The position numbers and the translations under genes were made by a program. This document shows, piece after piece, positions 1-9,129 of a stretch of DNA of 64,000 nt. The notes below the pieces were generated by a model that did no database searches, was not told the origin of the DNA, and saw only the letters and a list, made by a program, of their open reading frames with translations. Position 1 is the first letter of the stretch. Every line of letters starts with the position of its first letter. The stretch comes from Paraclostridium dentum (GTDB taxonomy: Bacteria; Bacillota; Clostridia; Peptostreptococcales; Peptostreptococcaceae): assembly GCF_012922555.1 (NCBI RefSeq), contig NZ_WIPK01000005.1:1-64000 (forward strand), given 5' to 3'.

Positions 1-72
1 TTCTACTTCTTCTACTTCTTCTACTTCTTCTACTTCTTCTACTTCTTCTACTTCTTCTACTTCTTCTACTTC
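1..72 (-). repeat. 9-bp tandem repeat inside ftsY, at least 8 perfect copies
   Basis: The unit ttctacttc repeats eight times without a mismatch from the window edge to position 72. On the minus strand each unit encodes Glu-Val-Glu, so the array adds in-frame acidic tripeptides to the FtsY N-terminal domain. The array runs off the window, so the copy number is a minimum. Unit length is a multiple of three, so slippage would keep the reading frame. Confidence 0.9.
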
Positions 73-351
73 TTCTAGCGAAGTTTGTTCAATTTGCTCT
101 TCATTGTCAATATCTATTATTTCTTCTTTATTTTCTGACTCTTCATCTAAATGATGTTTTTCTTCTAATTCAAAGTCTGCACCTTCAACTACAGTTTCTT
201 CTTTGTTTTCTTCTTCAGACTCTACTAGTTCTTCTTTTTGCTCTTCTTCATCAGTAGCTGATTCTTCACTAACTTCATCGATTTGAATATCTTCTTCAAC
301 TACAGTTTCTTCTTCTTTTTTCTTTCCAAATTTGAATAACTTCTTAAACAT
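1..351 (-). CDS. ftsY: FtsY, signal recognition particle receptor (N-terminal part only)
   Basis: FtsY is the GTPase receptor that docks SRP-ribosome complexes at the membrane. Only the first 117 codons are in the window. The protein begins MFKKLFKFGKKKEEE, a basic amphipathic start followed by a long stretch dominated by Glu and Asp, which is the usual variable acidic A domain of FtsY. The NG GTPase domain lies outside the window, so the call rests on this N-terminus and on the smc-ftsY order common in Firmicutes. The start is the ATG at 351 with a GGAGG ribosome-binding site 4 bases before it. It follows the smc stop by only 9 bases, so the two genes are co-transcribed. The end seen here is an internal repeat, not a gene end. 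Confidence 0.85.
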   Translation of the reverse strand, partial: MFKKLFKFGKKKEEETVVEEDIQIDEVSEESATDEEEQKEELVESEEENKEETVVEGADFELEEKHHLDEESENKEEIIDIDNEEQIEQTSLEEVEEVEEVEEVEEVEEVEEVEEVE

Positions 352-360
352 TTTGCCTCC

Positions 361-3300
361 TTATATTATATCTTCAGTTAATTTTTTAGCTTCTTTTAGA
401 TCTAGGCTTATTACCTTAGAGATTGCTTTTTCTTGCATTGTAACTCCATATATATAGTCTGCAACCTCCATAGTACCTCTTCTATGAGTTATAGATATAA
501 ATTGGGTATCTTTAGATAGTTCTTTTAAAAACTCTCCAAATCTATATATGTTTGCATCATCTAGTGGGGCTTCTATTTCATCTAGTATACAAAACGGAGT
601 TGGCTTAGCTAATATTATTGAAAATAATATACTTATTGCAGTAAGTGCTTTTTCTCCTCCTGATAAAAGATTTAAATTTTTCATTTTCTTACCAGGTGGT
701 TGAGCTACTATTTCTATGTCACTTTCTAGAATATTATCTTTATCTACTATTCTAAGTTCTCCATTTCCTCCACCAAATAATTTTTTATAAACAACTTTAA
801 AGTTTTCATTTATTAAGATAAAGTTTTCATTAAACTCTCTTTTCATATTTTCTTCTAGTTCTTTAATAAGTTTATATATAACTTCTATAGATTCTTCTAA
901 ATCTTTCTTTTGTTCACTATAAAAATCATATCTTTCTTTTATTTCTTCATATTCTTTTATAGAGTCTATATTTACATTTCCAAGACTTTTTATTTGTCTT
1001 TTTAGGTTTTCTAGCTCTTTTTTATCAATAACTACAGATTCATCTTTTAATGCCTTTGCTTCCTCTAAACTTAATTCGTATTCTTCTATAAGTTTAGCTA
1101 TATAATTTTCTTTAGATGATCTTAGTCTTTCTATTTTATTTTCTATCTTAAATAAACTTTCTTTAATTTCTATATACTGTCTATCTATATTTTTAGATTC
1201 AGTAGTTATAGCGTCTCTATTTTTCTTAATAGAATCTTTTTGTTCTTTTTGCAGACTTAATTTTTTATTTTCATCTATAATTTGATTCTCTAAGTTTTCT
1301 TTTTCTGAAGTTTCAATTTTAATCTGATCTTGAATTTTAACAGTATTAGATTTACTTTCTTCAAGTTGTTCTTTTGTAGTTCTAAGGACATCATTTTGTG
1401 ATTTTATTTCTTTTTGAATTCTATCTATATCCTTTATTGTAGCTTGGTGAATTTGATTTAATTTAGCACATTCTATATTTAAATCGTCGAATCTGCTTTT
1501 ATCTACTTCATAACCATCATTTATTTCTTTTAATTTTGAATTTAATGTGTCTATTTCATTTTTATTTAACAGATGCTTTTGTTCTATTTCATTTATATTT
1601 TCTTTTAATGACTTAGTTTTTGTTAGTGTATATTCTAAATTTTCACCTAAGCTTAACTTCTCATTTTCAAATTTATTTAAATTATTATTTAAATTTAAAA
1701 CTTCGTCATTTGCGCTTTTTATATTTGCATTAATAACAACTACATTTTTATCACTTTCACGTAATTCATTATTTATTTTTTCGATTTTTGTAAGGTTCGA
1801 ATCTATAGAGCCTCTTAAACTAGTTTTTTCTTGTTCTAATGAATTTAGTTTTTCTTTTTCTTTTTCTATATTCTCTTTAAACTCTTCTATCAATCTTTTT
1901 CTTGAAAGTATATTTCCATTAGTTCTTACTGTTCCTCCAGTTAAAGATCCTCCTGGATTTAGAATTTCTCCATCTAAAGTTACAACTTTATATCTATGGT
2001 TAGTTTCTCTAGCAAACTTTATAGCTTCATCCATAGTTCCTATAACTATCGTTCTTCCTAAAACATTTTCAATTATATTTTTATACTCTTCATCAAACTT
2101 AACTAATTCACTCGCTATGCCTATGTATTTAGTACTGCTTTTTATTGCATTTTTATCTATTTTATTAGATTTAATTATATTTAAAGGTAAGAATGTAACT
2201 CTTCCTAAATTATTTTTCTTTAAGTAATTTATAGCACTTTTAGCGCTATTTTCATCTTTAGTTATTATATTTTGCATATAACTTCCAAGCGATGCTTCTA
2301 GTGCTTTTTCATATTTTTGACTAGATGATATAACCTGACCTAATGCTCCATATATACCTTCTAAATTTTTATTCTTTAACACTTCTTTTACACCTTTATT
2401 AAATCCTTCATAGTGCTTTTCCATATCAGTGTATATGTTTAATTTAGAGTTATATTCATTTATTTTAAGTTTAGAGCCTTGTATATCACTACTTATTTTG
2501 TCATATTCTATTTTCAGAGAATTTACCTTTTTATTAATATCTTCAAATTCTTGTTTTAAGTTTTCTATTAAACTTAATTTTTCTTGTTTTTGAGAATTAA
2601 ATTTTGATATTTCATCTTTTTTATTACATATATTTTTTTGTATATGTTCTATATCTATATCTATAGTTTTAGTTCTATTTTCTATATTCTCAATATTTGC
2701 ATTTAAAGTAGATAGTTTATTTGCACTATTTTGTTTAATATCTAGTAAGTTTATTATTTCATCTTTTAAAGTTTCAATAGTCTGACTTACTTTGTTTATT
2801 CTTTCTTTTTTATCTTTATTCTTTATTTCAACTTCGTCTATTTTATTTTCTATATCTTTTAAATTTTTAAAAGCATTATCTTTACTTTCATTTAATTTTT
2901 TTAATTCTAAACTATCATCACTTATTTTTTTGTTTATATAGCTAATTTCATTTGTATATCTTTGTATATCACTGTTACAATTTTTTATCTTTTCATTAAG
3001 AACGCTAAGTTCTGAATATTTTTTGTTTATTACACCTTTTATAGTGTTTATATATTCAATAGTCTTGTTTATTTTAACATCAATTTCTTCAAGTTCCTCA
3101 TCACAATCAGTTATAGATTTTTCTAAAGTTTCTTTTTTAGATTTAACCGAAACCATTTGATCTTTCAGCACTTTATCATGATTCAATGTTTCTTTTGCTT
3201 GAACCTCTAATTCTTCAATTTCACTTATATAACTATTTACTTCAATCTTTTTTAACTCTTCTTTTATTTCTAAATATTTTATAGCTTTTTTCTGTTGAGT

Positions 3301-3918
3301 TTCTAAAGGTTTTAACTGATTCTCTATCTCAACATATATATCTTCTATTCTATTTAAGTTTTCTTTTGTATTCTTTAAGTTTCTTTCCGCTTCTTGTTTT
3401 TTATATCTATATTTTGATATTCCACAGGCTTCATCAAATACTTTTCTTCTATTTACAGGGTTATTACTTAAAATTTCATCAACTTTACCTTGTTCTATTA
3501 TAGAATATCCATCTTTACCTATTCCTGTATCTAATAGTAATTCTTTTATATCCTTTAATCTACACGACTTATTATTTAAGAAAAACTCACTTTCCCCACT
3601 TCTGTAAGCTCTTCTTTTTATAGTAATTTCACTATATTCTATGTCTAATTTTTTATCACTATTATCTATAGTTAATGCTACCTCACAGTAGTTCATTGCT
3701 TTTTTTGTGTCTGTTCCGGCAAACACTACATCTTCTAGCTTATCGCCTCTTAAACTTTTTATACTTTGCTCCCCTAATACCCATCTTACTGCATCTGATA
3801 TATTACTTTTTCCACTTCCATTTGGACCAACTATAGCTGTTATACCTTCGTTAAAAAGCACATCTGTTTTAGTTGGAAAGGATTTAAATCCTTTAAGTTC
3901 TAATCTTTTTAAATACAA
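361..3918 (-). CDS. smc: Chromosome segregation protein SMC
   Basis: SMC is the ATPase of the bacterial condensin complex (with ScpA and ScpB) that compacts and separates chromosomes. At 1185 residues it has the normal family length. The Walker A motif GPNGSGKSN is at residues 31-39. Two long coiled coils rich in Lys, Glu and Asn flank a hinge at roughly 500-660. The C-terminal head carries the signature LLSGGEKAL and Walker B CILDEIEAPLDD. The start codon is TTG at 3918 with AAAGG and GGGAG upstream. The gene sits between a radical SAM gene and ftsY, 26 bases after the former, which matches the rnc-smc-ftsY order of many Firmicutes. No frameshift is visible across the coiled coils. Confidence 0.98.
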   Translation of the reverse strand: MYLKRLELKGFKSFPTKTDVLFNEGITAIVGPNGSGKSNISDAVRWVLGEQSIKSLRGDKLEDVVFAGTDTKKAMNYCEVALTIDNSDKKLDIEYSEITIKRRAYRSGESEFFLNNKSCRLKDIKELLLDTGIGKDGYSIIEQGKVDEILSNNPVNRRKVFDEACGISKYRYKKQEAERNLKNTKENLNRIEDIYVEIENQLKPLETQQKKAIKYLEIKEELKKIEVNSYISEIEELEVQAKETLNHDKVLKDQMVSVKSKKETLEKSITDCDEELEEIDVKINKTIEYINTIKGVINKKYSELSVLNEKIKNCNSDIQRYTNEISYINKKISDDSLELKKLNESKDNAFKNLKDIENKIDEVEIKNKDKKERINKVSQTIETLKDEIINLLDIKQNSANKLSTLNANIENIENRTKTIDIDIEHIQKNICNKKDEISKFNSQKQEKLSLIENLKQEFEDINKKVNSLKIEYDKISSDIQGSKLKINEYNSKLNIYTDMEKHYEGFNKGVKEVLKNKNLEGIYGALGQVISSSQKYEKALEASLGSYMQNIITKDENSAKSAINYLKKNNLGRVTFLPLNIIKSNKIDKNAIKSSTKYIGIASELVKFDEEYKNIIENVLGRTIVIGTMDEAIKFARETNHRYKVVTLDGEILNPGGSLTGGTVRTNGNILSRKRLIEEFKENIEKEKEKLNSLEQEKTSLRGSIDSNLTKIEKINNELRESDKNVVVINANIKSANDEVLNLNNNLNKFENEKLSLGENLEYTLTKTKSLKENINEIEQKHLLNKNEIDTLNSKLKEINDGYEVDKSRFDDLNIECAKLNQIHQATIKDIDRIQKEIKSQNDVLRTTKEQLEESKSNTVKIQDQIKIETSEKENLENQIIDENKKLSLQKEQKDSIKKNRDAITTESKNIDRQYIEIKESLFKIENKIERLRSSKENYIAKLIEEYELSLEEAKALKDESVVIDKKELENLKRQIKSLGNVNIDSIKEYEEIKERYDFYSEQKKDLEESIEVIYKLIKELEENMKREFNENFILINENFKVVYKKLFGGGNGELRIVDKDNILESDIEIVAQPPGKKMKNLNLLSGGEKALTAISILFSIILAKPTPFCILDEIEAPLDDANIYRFGEFLKELSKDTQFISITHRRGTMEVADYIYGVTMQEKAISKVISLDLKEAKKLTEDII

Positions 3919-3944
3919 TACCTTTCTCTCCCTTCAAAATAAAA

Positions 3945-5015
3945 CTAAAGGTTGTATATATCGCTTAATTTCATATATATATCTTTTGTATCAAACTTTA
4001 TAGTTTTTTCATCATCTAATACAAATTCTAATTCATTTATATCTAAATTTGCTTCCTTAGTTTTTAATAAAACATCGTATTTTTCTTTTATTTCTATTAC
4101 ATTAGATTTTTTATTTCCTAATATTCTAGATACATTTCTTTTGTTAACTAAAACTACTAATTTTTTCTTAACCTCATATGTTTTAATTAAGTGTTCAATA
4201 AAATCTCCATACATCTTACTTTCAACTAACTCTCTATAAGCTGGATGGTATGGGCCTGCAAGAACTTCTTTTCCTATTGCTATATCTTCAGTTGCTTGCA
4301 ATCCAACTCTAATTACATTTATATTGTTTATATAAAATAAAACCAAAACTTTTTTTACTATATCTATACTTTTCTCAAGTGTAAATGAATTATATTTGCC
4401 TTCCTTTAATAGCTTTTCAAGACCTGTCTCTTTAACTACTAAAGTAGGATATACTCTTACGCAATCCGGTTTTAATTCTATAAATTTTTTTGCTGTTTTT
4501 ATGCATTTTTCTTCTGTGTCTGATGGTAACCCTACCATCATCTGTAATCCTAAATTTATACCATAATCCTTTATAAGCTTTGAGCTTTTAAATACATCTT
4601 CATCACTATGACCTCTTACACTATCTATTAATACTTTCTCATCTAAGGATTGAACTCCTAGTTCTATAATACTTGTTTTGTATTCTTTTAGCATAGTTAG
4701 TATTTCATCATTTATACAATCAGGTCTCGTAGACATCCTTATATCATCTACGATATTTTTATCTACATATTCCTTAGCTACAGAAAGTAAACTTCTTTGA
4801 ACATCCATATCTATAGCAGTAAAACTACCTCCAAAAAATGCAATTTCAATACTTGCATCTTTATCTATTGTAGTTAAATATTCTTCAATTATATTTCTTA
4901 CATCTTCACTTGTAATATCTGTGCTTACTCCAGTAATTTTCTTTTGATTACAGAAAATACAATCATGAGGGCATCCCCTATGAGGCACAAATATAGGTAT
5001 AATTCTCTTTTTCAT
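3945..5015 (-). CDS. Elp3-like radical SAM protein without acetyltransferase domain
   Basis: This 356-residue protein has the radical SAM iron-sulfur motif Cys-x3-Cys-x2-Cys near its N-terminus (C15, C19, C22 in RGCPHDCIFC). The SAM-binding glycine stretch AFFGGSFTAI follows, and the pattern continues as in the Elp3/MiaB/NifB-type radical SAM fold. Elp3 proteins modify wobble uridines in tRNA, but the C-terminal acetyltransferase domain of true Elp3 is absent, so the substrate is unknown. The gene starts one base after the rnc stop and is probably translationally coupled to it. Clostridia often have such a gene between rnc and smc. The family call is firm; the specific function is not. Confidence 0.8.
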   Translation of the reverse strand: MKKRIIPIFVPHRGCPHDCIFCNQKKITGVSTDITSEDVRNIIEEYLTTIDKDASIEIAFFGGSFTAIDMDVQRSLLSVAKEYVDKNIVDDIRMSTRPDCINDEILTMLKEYKTSIIELGVQSLDEKVLIDSVRGHSDEDVFKSSKLIKDYGINLGLQMMVGLPSDTEEKCIKTAKKFIELKPDCVRVYPTLVVKETGLEKLLKEGKYNSFTLEKSIDIVKKVLVLFYINNINVIRVGLQATEDIAIGKEVLAGPYHPAYRELVESKMYGDFIEHLIKTYEVKKKLVVLVNKRNVSRILGNKKSNVIEIKEKYDVLLKTKEANLDINELEFVLDDEKTIKFDTKDIYMKLSDIYNL

Positions 5016-5016
5016 A

Positions 5017-5718
5017 TTAAATCATCCTTCTTAATGCTTGTTTTGCAGCTGATTGTTCTGCCTCTTTTTTGCTCTTACCTTCTCCTCTTCCTAAAACTTC
5101 ACCGTCTAAAGTAACTTCCATTACAAATCGTTTATTATGGTCTGGTCCAATTTCTTCCACTAAGTTATATGAAATTATACTTTCACCTTTACTTTGTACA
5201 ACCTCTTGTAAATGAGTCTTATAGTCTCTGAAGATTCTTCCTTTTATAGAGTCTTGAATTATAGCTTCCATGTGATCTAATATAAATTCTTTTGCATTTT
5301 CAATTCCGCCATCTAGGTATATTGCAGCTATTACAGCCTCAAATGCATCGGCTAGTATAGATATACGATCTCTACCTCCCGTAGCTTCTTCTCCTCTTCC
5401 TAAAAGAATGTGGCTTCCTAAATTTATTTCTTTAGCAACGTCACTTAAAGACTCTTCACAAACTATATTGGCTCTTAATTTTGTTAACTCACCTTCTGGT
5501 AAATCCTGTTCCTTTTGGAATAAATAATCACTTATTACTATTCCTAGCACTGAATCTCCTAAGAATTCTAATCTTTCATTGAATAAATAAGATTTATTCT
5601 CATTAGAGTATGAACTATGTGTTAATGCCTCTAATATAAATTTTTTATTTTTAAATTTATATTTAATAATATCTTCAAATTTTGATATATTAACTAATAT
5701 ACTTGATTTTATTTTCAT
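5017..5718 (-). CDS. rnc: Ribonuclease III
   Basis: RNase III cleaves double-stranded RNA, chiefly in 16S/23S rRNA precursors. The 233-residue protein carries the catalytic signature NERLEFLGDSVL at residues 47-58, with the metal-binding acidic residues. A second acidic site is present around DAFEAVIAAIYLDGG. The C-terminal third (about 160-233) is a double-stranded RNA-binding domain ending in KSKKEAEQSAAKQAL. The start is ATG with GGAGG ahead of it. It is the first gene of the rnc-radical SAM-smc-ftsY run, with a possible sigma-A promoter at 5752-5780. Confidence 0.97.
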   Translation of the reverse strand: MKIKSSILVNISKFEDIIKYKFKNKKFILEALTHSSYSNENKSYLFNERLEFLGDSVLGIVISDYLFQKEQDLPEGELTKLRANIVCEESLSDVAKEINLGSHILLGRGEEATGGRDRISILADAFEAVIAAIYLDGGIENAKEFILDHMEAIIQDSIKGRIFRDYKTHLQEVVQSKGESIISYNLVEEIGPDHNKRFVMEVTLDGEVLGRGEGKSKKEAEQSAAKQALRRMI

Positions 5719-5751
5719 TTATTTACCTCCATTTAAATATCTATAGACTAT

Positions 5752-5780
5752 AGTGTACTATTTTTCTAAAATTATTGCAA
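5752..5780 (-). promoter_or_regulatory. Candidate sigma-A promoter for rnc operon
   Basis: On the minus strand TTGCAA and TACACT are 17 bases apart, each matching 4 of 6 consensus bases, and the -10 lies about 34 bases before the rnc start. The match is modest, so this is a candidate only. Confidence 0.4.
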
Positions 5781-5790
5781 AACATAATAT

Positions 5791-5888
5791 AAACTTTTTT
5801 ACGCTCAAAATATATAATATTAGCATAACTAAGAGTTATAAGTTATCCATTATTTTTTAGTAAATGTAATTTAATTAGGCGTAAAAAA
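5791..5888. repeat. Intergenic element A, related to 45071-45169
   Basis: This roughly 95-base AT-rich stretch begins with TTTTTTACGC and ends with the exact inverse GCGTAAAAAA. The interior shares the blocks TTATCCA, TTTTTT and AATGTAATTT, in the same order and spacing, with the element at 45071-45169. In both places it lies between the start of one minus-strand gene and the terminator of the gene before it. No reading frame is evident. It could be a small dispersed repeat or a shared promoter/leader module. Confidence 0.5.
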
Positions 5889-5918
5889 GCCTATGAATCT
5901 TATATAACTTCATAGGCT
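5883..5918 (-). terminator. Rho-independent terminator after the CD1247-type gene
   Basis: The arms AGCCTATGAA and TTCATAGGCT (5888-5897 and 5909-5918) form a 10-bp stem with an 11-base loop. On the minus strand the stem is followed by six T residues. It ends the transcript of the gene at 5944-6393. Confidence 0.9.
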
Positions 5919-5943
5919 CTATAAATTCTTTACTTATACAGTT

Positions 5944-6393
5944 TTATTTTTCCTCATGACAATCGCAATCACATATACATTCATCTGAGCATTCACACTC
6001 ATCTTCTGATGATAATATAACCGCTTGACAATTAGGGCATACTATATCTATGTCTTCATTATATAGTAAGTCCTCATCTATCTCTACAAAATCATTACAA
6101 TTAGGGCATTCCATTTCTATGTAGTTATATTCTTCATCATCATCTTCATCGTCTTCATCGTCTTCATCTTCTTCGTATATATCATCTTCTATATCTGATA
6201 AATCTTCGTCTATAGATTCTACATAATCTATAAGTTCTATTTGTTCTTCTTCTAATTCTACTATTGCATCTGCAAAACTTTCTAAAACATCTACTATTTT
6301 ATTTATTATTTTGCCTTCTTTTGTTTCTTCACTTATTTCTAATCCCTCTGCAAGACCTTTTAAGTATGCAACTTCTTCATATAAATATTTCAT
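5944..6393 (-). CDS. CD1247-type acidic protein with cysteine-rich C-terminus
   Basis: The 149-residue protein begins MKYLYEEVAYLKGLAEGL, the N-terminal domain of the clostridial family named after C. difficile CD1247, whose function is unknown. A coiled, very acidic middle (about residues 45-90, mainly Asp and Glu) follows. The C-terminal third has two CPNC knuckles (C96/C99 and C119/C122), which look like a zinc ribbon. The tail packs C133, C135, C139, C141, C143, C145 and H146 into 14 residues. This suggests metal binding, but nothing shows which metal. It lies downstream of efp with its own terminator on either side, so it may be a single-gene transcript. No function can be given. Confidence 0.8.
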   Translation of the reverse strand: MKYLYEEVAYLKGLAEGLEISEETKEGKIINKIVDVLESFADAIVELEEEQIELIDYVESIDEDLSDIEDDIYEEDEDDEDDEDDDEEYNYIEMECPNCNDFVEIDEDLLYNEDIDIVCPNCQAVILSSEDECECSDECICDCDCHEEK

Positions 6394-6431
6394 TAAAACC
6401 CCTCACTTTCCTTATTTTTTTGTATAAATTT

Positions 6432-6469
6432 AAAAGCCCATATATCTATTATTAGATATATAAGCTTTT
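6432..6469 (-). terminator. Probable terminator after efp
   Basis: An imperfect inverted repeat pairs AAAGCTTATATATCT with AGATATATGGGCTTT around a short loop. On the minus strand it is followed by TTTTAAATTT. It lies 15 bases past the efp stop. The T-run is short, so termination may be partial. Confidence 0.65.
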
Positions 6470-6483
6470 ATATTCATAAATTA

Positions 6484-7041
6484 TTAAACTCTTGATAAAT
6501 ATTCTCCAGTTCTTGTATCTATCTTTATTCTATCTCCTGTATTTATGAATAAAGGTACTTGAACTACTGCACCAGTCTCAACTGTAGCTGACTTAGTAAC
6601 GTTACTTGCAGTATCTCCTTTGATTCCTGGCTCTGTTTCAACTATTTCAAGTTCTGCAAAGTTTGGAGCTTCTACTTGGAATGGTTGCCCTTGGTAGAAT
6701 CTTATTGTTGCAGTTTCATTTTCTTTTAAGAATTTGATTGCATCTTCAACTTTTCCATAGTCTAGTGGTATTTGTTCGAAAGTTTCGTTATCCATAAAGT
6801 AGTATAACTCACCATCGTTGTATAGATATTGCATTTGTCTAGTGTCTATATGAGCTTTAGGGAACTTGTCACTTGGGTTAAAAGCTTCTTCTCTTATTGC
6901 TCCTGTTTTTAAGTTTCTGTACTTAGTTCTGACAAACGCAGCACCTTTTCCTGGCTTAACATGTTGGAAATCAACTATTAAACATGGTTGACCATCCTTC
7001 TCAAACGTTACACCTTTTCTAAAATCACCTGCTGTTACCAT
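6484..7041 (-). CDS. efp: Elongation factor P
   Basis: EF-P binds ribosomes stalled at consecutive prolines and promotes peptide bond formation. The 185-residue length and three-domain pattern are standard. The N-terminal KOW-like domain carries the loop PGKGAAF, where a modified Lys or Arg enters the peptidyl-transferase centre; here the tip is Lys. The C-terminal signature TGEYLSRV is present. The start is ATG with GGAGG. It is 22 bases downstream of the M24 peptidase gene, the same aroQ-pepP-efp order as in Bacillus subtilis, so these are probably co-transcribed. Confidence 0.97.
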   Translation of the reverse strand: MVTAGDFRKGVTFEKDGQPCLIVDFQHVKPGKGAAFVRTKYRNLKTGAIREEAFNPSDKFPKAHIDTRQMQYLYNDGELYYFMDNETFEQIPLDYGKVEDAIKFLKENETATIRFYQGQPFQVEAPNFAELEIVETEPGIKGDTASNVTKSATVETGAVVQVPLFINTGDRIKIDTRTGEYLSRV

Positions 7042-7063
7042 ATGTGTCCCTCCATAATTATAC

Positions 7064-8131
7064 TTAAAATTCTAATTCTATTAATTCCTTTGGTGATGAA
7101 TTTAATACTTCACATCCATCTTCTGTTATTATAAGTAGATCTTCAATTCTTACACCACCAAAATCTTCTATGTATATACCTGGCTCATCACTTATAACCA
7201 TATTAGGCTTTAATAACTTTTCTCCTAATGTATTAACATTTGGAAGTTCATGTACATCAAGGCCTATTCCGTGTCCTAAGCCATGACCAAATTTATCACC
7301 ATATCCTTTTTCAATTATATATTGTCTTGCGATATTGTCAAGTTCTATTCCACTCATATTAGCTTTCGCAGCTTCTATAACCTTTAATTGAGCTTCTAAT
7401 ACTATATTGTATATTTCCTTTTGCTTTTCATTAGCTTTTCCTACAACTATAGTTCTTGTCATATCTGAGCAATATCCATTATATACACATCCAAAATCTA
7501 TTGTTACGAAATCGCCTAACTCTATAACTTTATCGCTAGCTACTCCATGAGGCATAGATGATCTTTTTCCTGATGCTATTATAAAATCAAATGATACTCC
7601 AGTTGCACCTTGTTTTCTCATGAAAAACTCAAGCGCTAAAGCTACGTCACTTTCCTTCATTCCTGGCTTAATAAATCCTAATATATATTTAAATCCATTA
7701 TCTGCAATTTTAGAAGCTTGTCTTATAACCTCTAATTCTTTTTCATCCTTTATAGCTCTTAAATCTAGCATTAATCCTTTTAATGGAACCATTTCTGTAC
7801 TAGATAAAGCTTCTTTATAATTTGAATATGTTGAAAAACTCATTTTATCATCTTCAAATCCTAGTCTTTTCATATCCATTTCTTTCAAGAAATTTGTGAT
7901 TGGGTTTGTTCTAGATATTTCAACTATTTCAAAATCCTCTGTTTGATTTTTAGCTTGTTGTGTATATCTAAAGTCTGTAAATAATATGTTTTTTTCTTTA
8001 GTTATTATTATAGAACCAGCAGTTCCTGTAAATCCAGATATGTATCTTTTATTTTTAGACTCTTCAATTAAAATTGCATCTAAGTTTAATCTTTCCATCT
8101 CTGCTCTTAATTTTAAAACTCTATTTTTCAC
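7064..8131 (-). CDS. Xaa-Pro aminopeptidase/dipeptidase, M24 family
   Basis: This 355-residue metallopeptidase removes residues next to proline from short peptides. The N-terminal creatinase-like domain covers about residues 1-125. The catalytic pita-bread domain follows, with the metal ligands visible as Asp in [14 protein letters not shown], His in [10 protein letters not shown], and Glu in SDEPGIYIE and GGVRIED. The start is GTG at 8131 (VKNRVLK), preceded by GAGGTGGG, and it overlaps the aroQ stop by 11 bases. It is the positional equivalent of B. subtilis yqhT, between aroQ and efp. The exact peptide specificity cannot be read from sequence. Confidence 0.92.
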   Translation of the reverse strand: MKNRVLKLRAEMERLNLDAILIEESKNKRYISGFTGTAGSIIITKEKNILFTDFRYTQQAKNQTEDFEIVEISRTNPITNFLKEMDMKRLGFEDDKMSFSTYSNYKEALSSTEMVPLKGLMLDLRAIKDEKELEVIRQASKIADNGFKYILGFIKPGMKESDVALALEFFMRKQGATGVSFDFIIASGKRSSMPHGVASDKVIELGDFVTIDFGCVYNGYCSDMTRTIVVGKANEKQKEIYNIVLEAQLKVIEAAKANMSGIELDNIARQYIIEKGYGDKFGHGLGHGIGLDVHELPNVNTLGEKLLKPNMVISDEPGIYIEDFGGVRIEDLLIITEDGCEVLNSSPKELIELEF

Positions 8132-8573
8132 CTATACCCACCTCACAATTTATTATTGCATTTACCCCTAAAATATATCCATAAAATCCAAATCCTGTAA
8201 TTTGTCCTATGCACGCACTAGCTGTTACGCTTTTTTGTCTAAACTCTTCTCTTTTGTGCACATTTGATATATGTACTTCTACTACTTTAGTACTAATAGA
8301 TTTTATGGCATCTGCTATAGCATAGCTATAATGTGTAAACGCTCCAGGATTTATAATAATTCCATCAAAATTACAATTAGCCTCATGTAATTTATCTATT
8401 ATACATCCTTCATGATTACTTTGAAAAAATTCAAAATCAATAGTATCTTTAAATGTTTGTTTTATGCTATATTCTAAATCTTCTAATGTATTTTTCCCAT
8501 ATACATCAGGTTCTCTTTTTCCTAACATATTTAAATTAGGACCATTAATTATTAATATTTTTATAGCATCCAC
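8121..8573 (-). CDS. aroQ: Type II 3-dehydroquinate dehydratase
   Basis: AroQ converts 3-dehydroquinate to 3-dehydroshikimate in the shikimate pathway. The family start KILIINGPNLNMLGKREP and the active-site region FFQSNHEGCIIDKLHEA are clear, as are PGAFTHYSYAI and EVHISNVHKREEFRQKS. I place the start at the GTG at 8573, giving 150 residues, close to the usual 140-150. The frame stays open to a TTG at 8636 that has a GGGAG motif upstream. That would add about 21 residues unlike the family and overlap the aroK end, so it is the less likely alternative. It is followed directly by the M24 peptidase gene and preceded by aroK. Confidence 0.93.
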   Translation of the reverse strand: MDAIKILIINGPNLNMLGKREPDVYGKNTLEDLEYSIKQTFKDTIDFEFFQSNHEGCIIDKLHEANCNFDGIIINPGAFTHYSYAIADAIKSISTKVVEVHISNVHKREEFRQKSVTASACIGQITGFGFYGYILGVNAIINCEVGIGEK

Positions 8574-8622
8574 CAACCTTTTGATAAAAACTCGTTTATA
8601 CTCTATATAATAACATATTTTG

Positions 8623-9129
8623 TTAAATATAAACAAGTATCTCCCTAACTACTTGGGCTATATTTTTATCATCAATATTTATTTTGATATCTGAACATTT
8701 TCTATATTTTTCATATCTGTGATTTAATAGTTCTTGGATATAGTTTTTTAAATCATTTATATCTTTTAGTTTTGGTCTTTTGTCTATTTCATTTTCTAAA
8801 TTGTTAACTATAGTATTAACTTTTCCATCTAACCATATTACAGTTTTCATATTTTTTAAAACTTTAGCACTTCTTTCATTCTCTATAATCCCACCCCCAG
8901 TAGATATTATAGTATTTTCTAGACAAGATATTTCTTTAAGTAAGTCTAATTCTTTCTCTCTAAAATATGCTTCTCCATGTTCTTTGAAAATTTGGTTTAT
9001 TGTTTTATTTTCTTTTTTTTCAAGCTCTAAATCCATATCTAAAAAATCCATATCTTTAAGTCTAGCTAATTCCTTTCCAACGGTAGTCTTTCCAGTCCCC
9101 ATAAATCCAATTAAGATTATATTTTTCAT
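8623..9129 (-). CDS. aroK: Shikimate kinase
   Basis: Shikimate kinase phosphorylates shikimate at the 3-OH using ATP. The 168-residue protein opens with the P-loop IGFMGTGKTTVGKELA. It has the substrate-binding DMDLELEKKE region and the GGGIIENE motif of the family. The start is ATG with GGAGAAC upstream. Four bases overlap the stop of the prepilin gene before it, so the shikimate genes and prepilin genes form one transcription unit. aroE, aroK and aroQ are all here, split by the prepilins. Confidence 0.96.
   Translation of the reverse strand: MKNIILIGFMGTGKTTVGKELARLKDMDFLDMDLELEKKENKTINQIFKEHGEAYFREKELDLLKEISCLENTIISTGGGIIENERSAKVLKNMKTVIWLDGKVNTIVNNLENEIDKRPKLKDINDLKNYIQELLNHRYEKYRKCSDIKINIDDKNIAQVVREILVYI

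Noticed and set aside
1-72. Tandem repeat as CRISPR or mobile element
   Set aside because: The unit is 9 bases with no spacers and lies in frame within ftsY.
1547-2227. Long plus-strand open frame opposite smc
   Set aside because: It is the antisense of an intact smc coiled-coil coding region, and its Phe/Ser-rich product is what opposite strands of AT-rich coiled coils give.
8574-8636. Longer N-terminus for aroQ from TTG at 8636
   Set aside because: It adds 21 residues unlike the family and overlaps aroK, although a GGGAG site precedes it; the GTG at 8573 fits the usual length.
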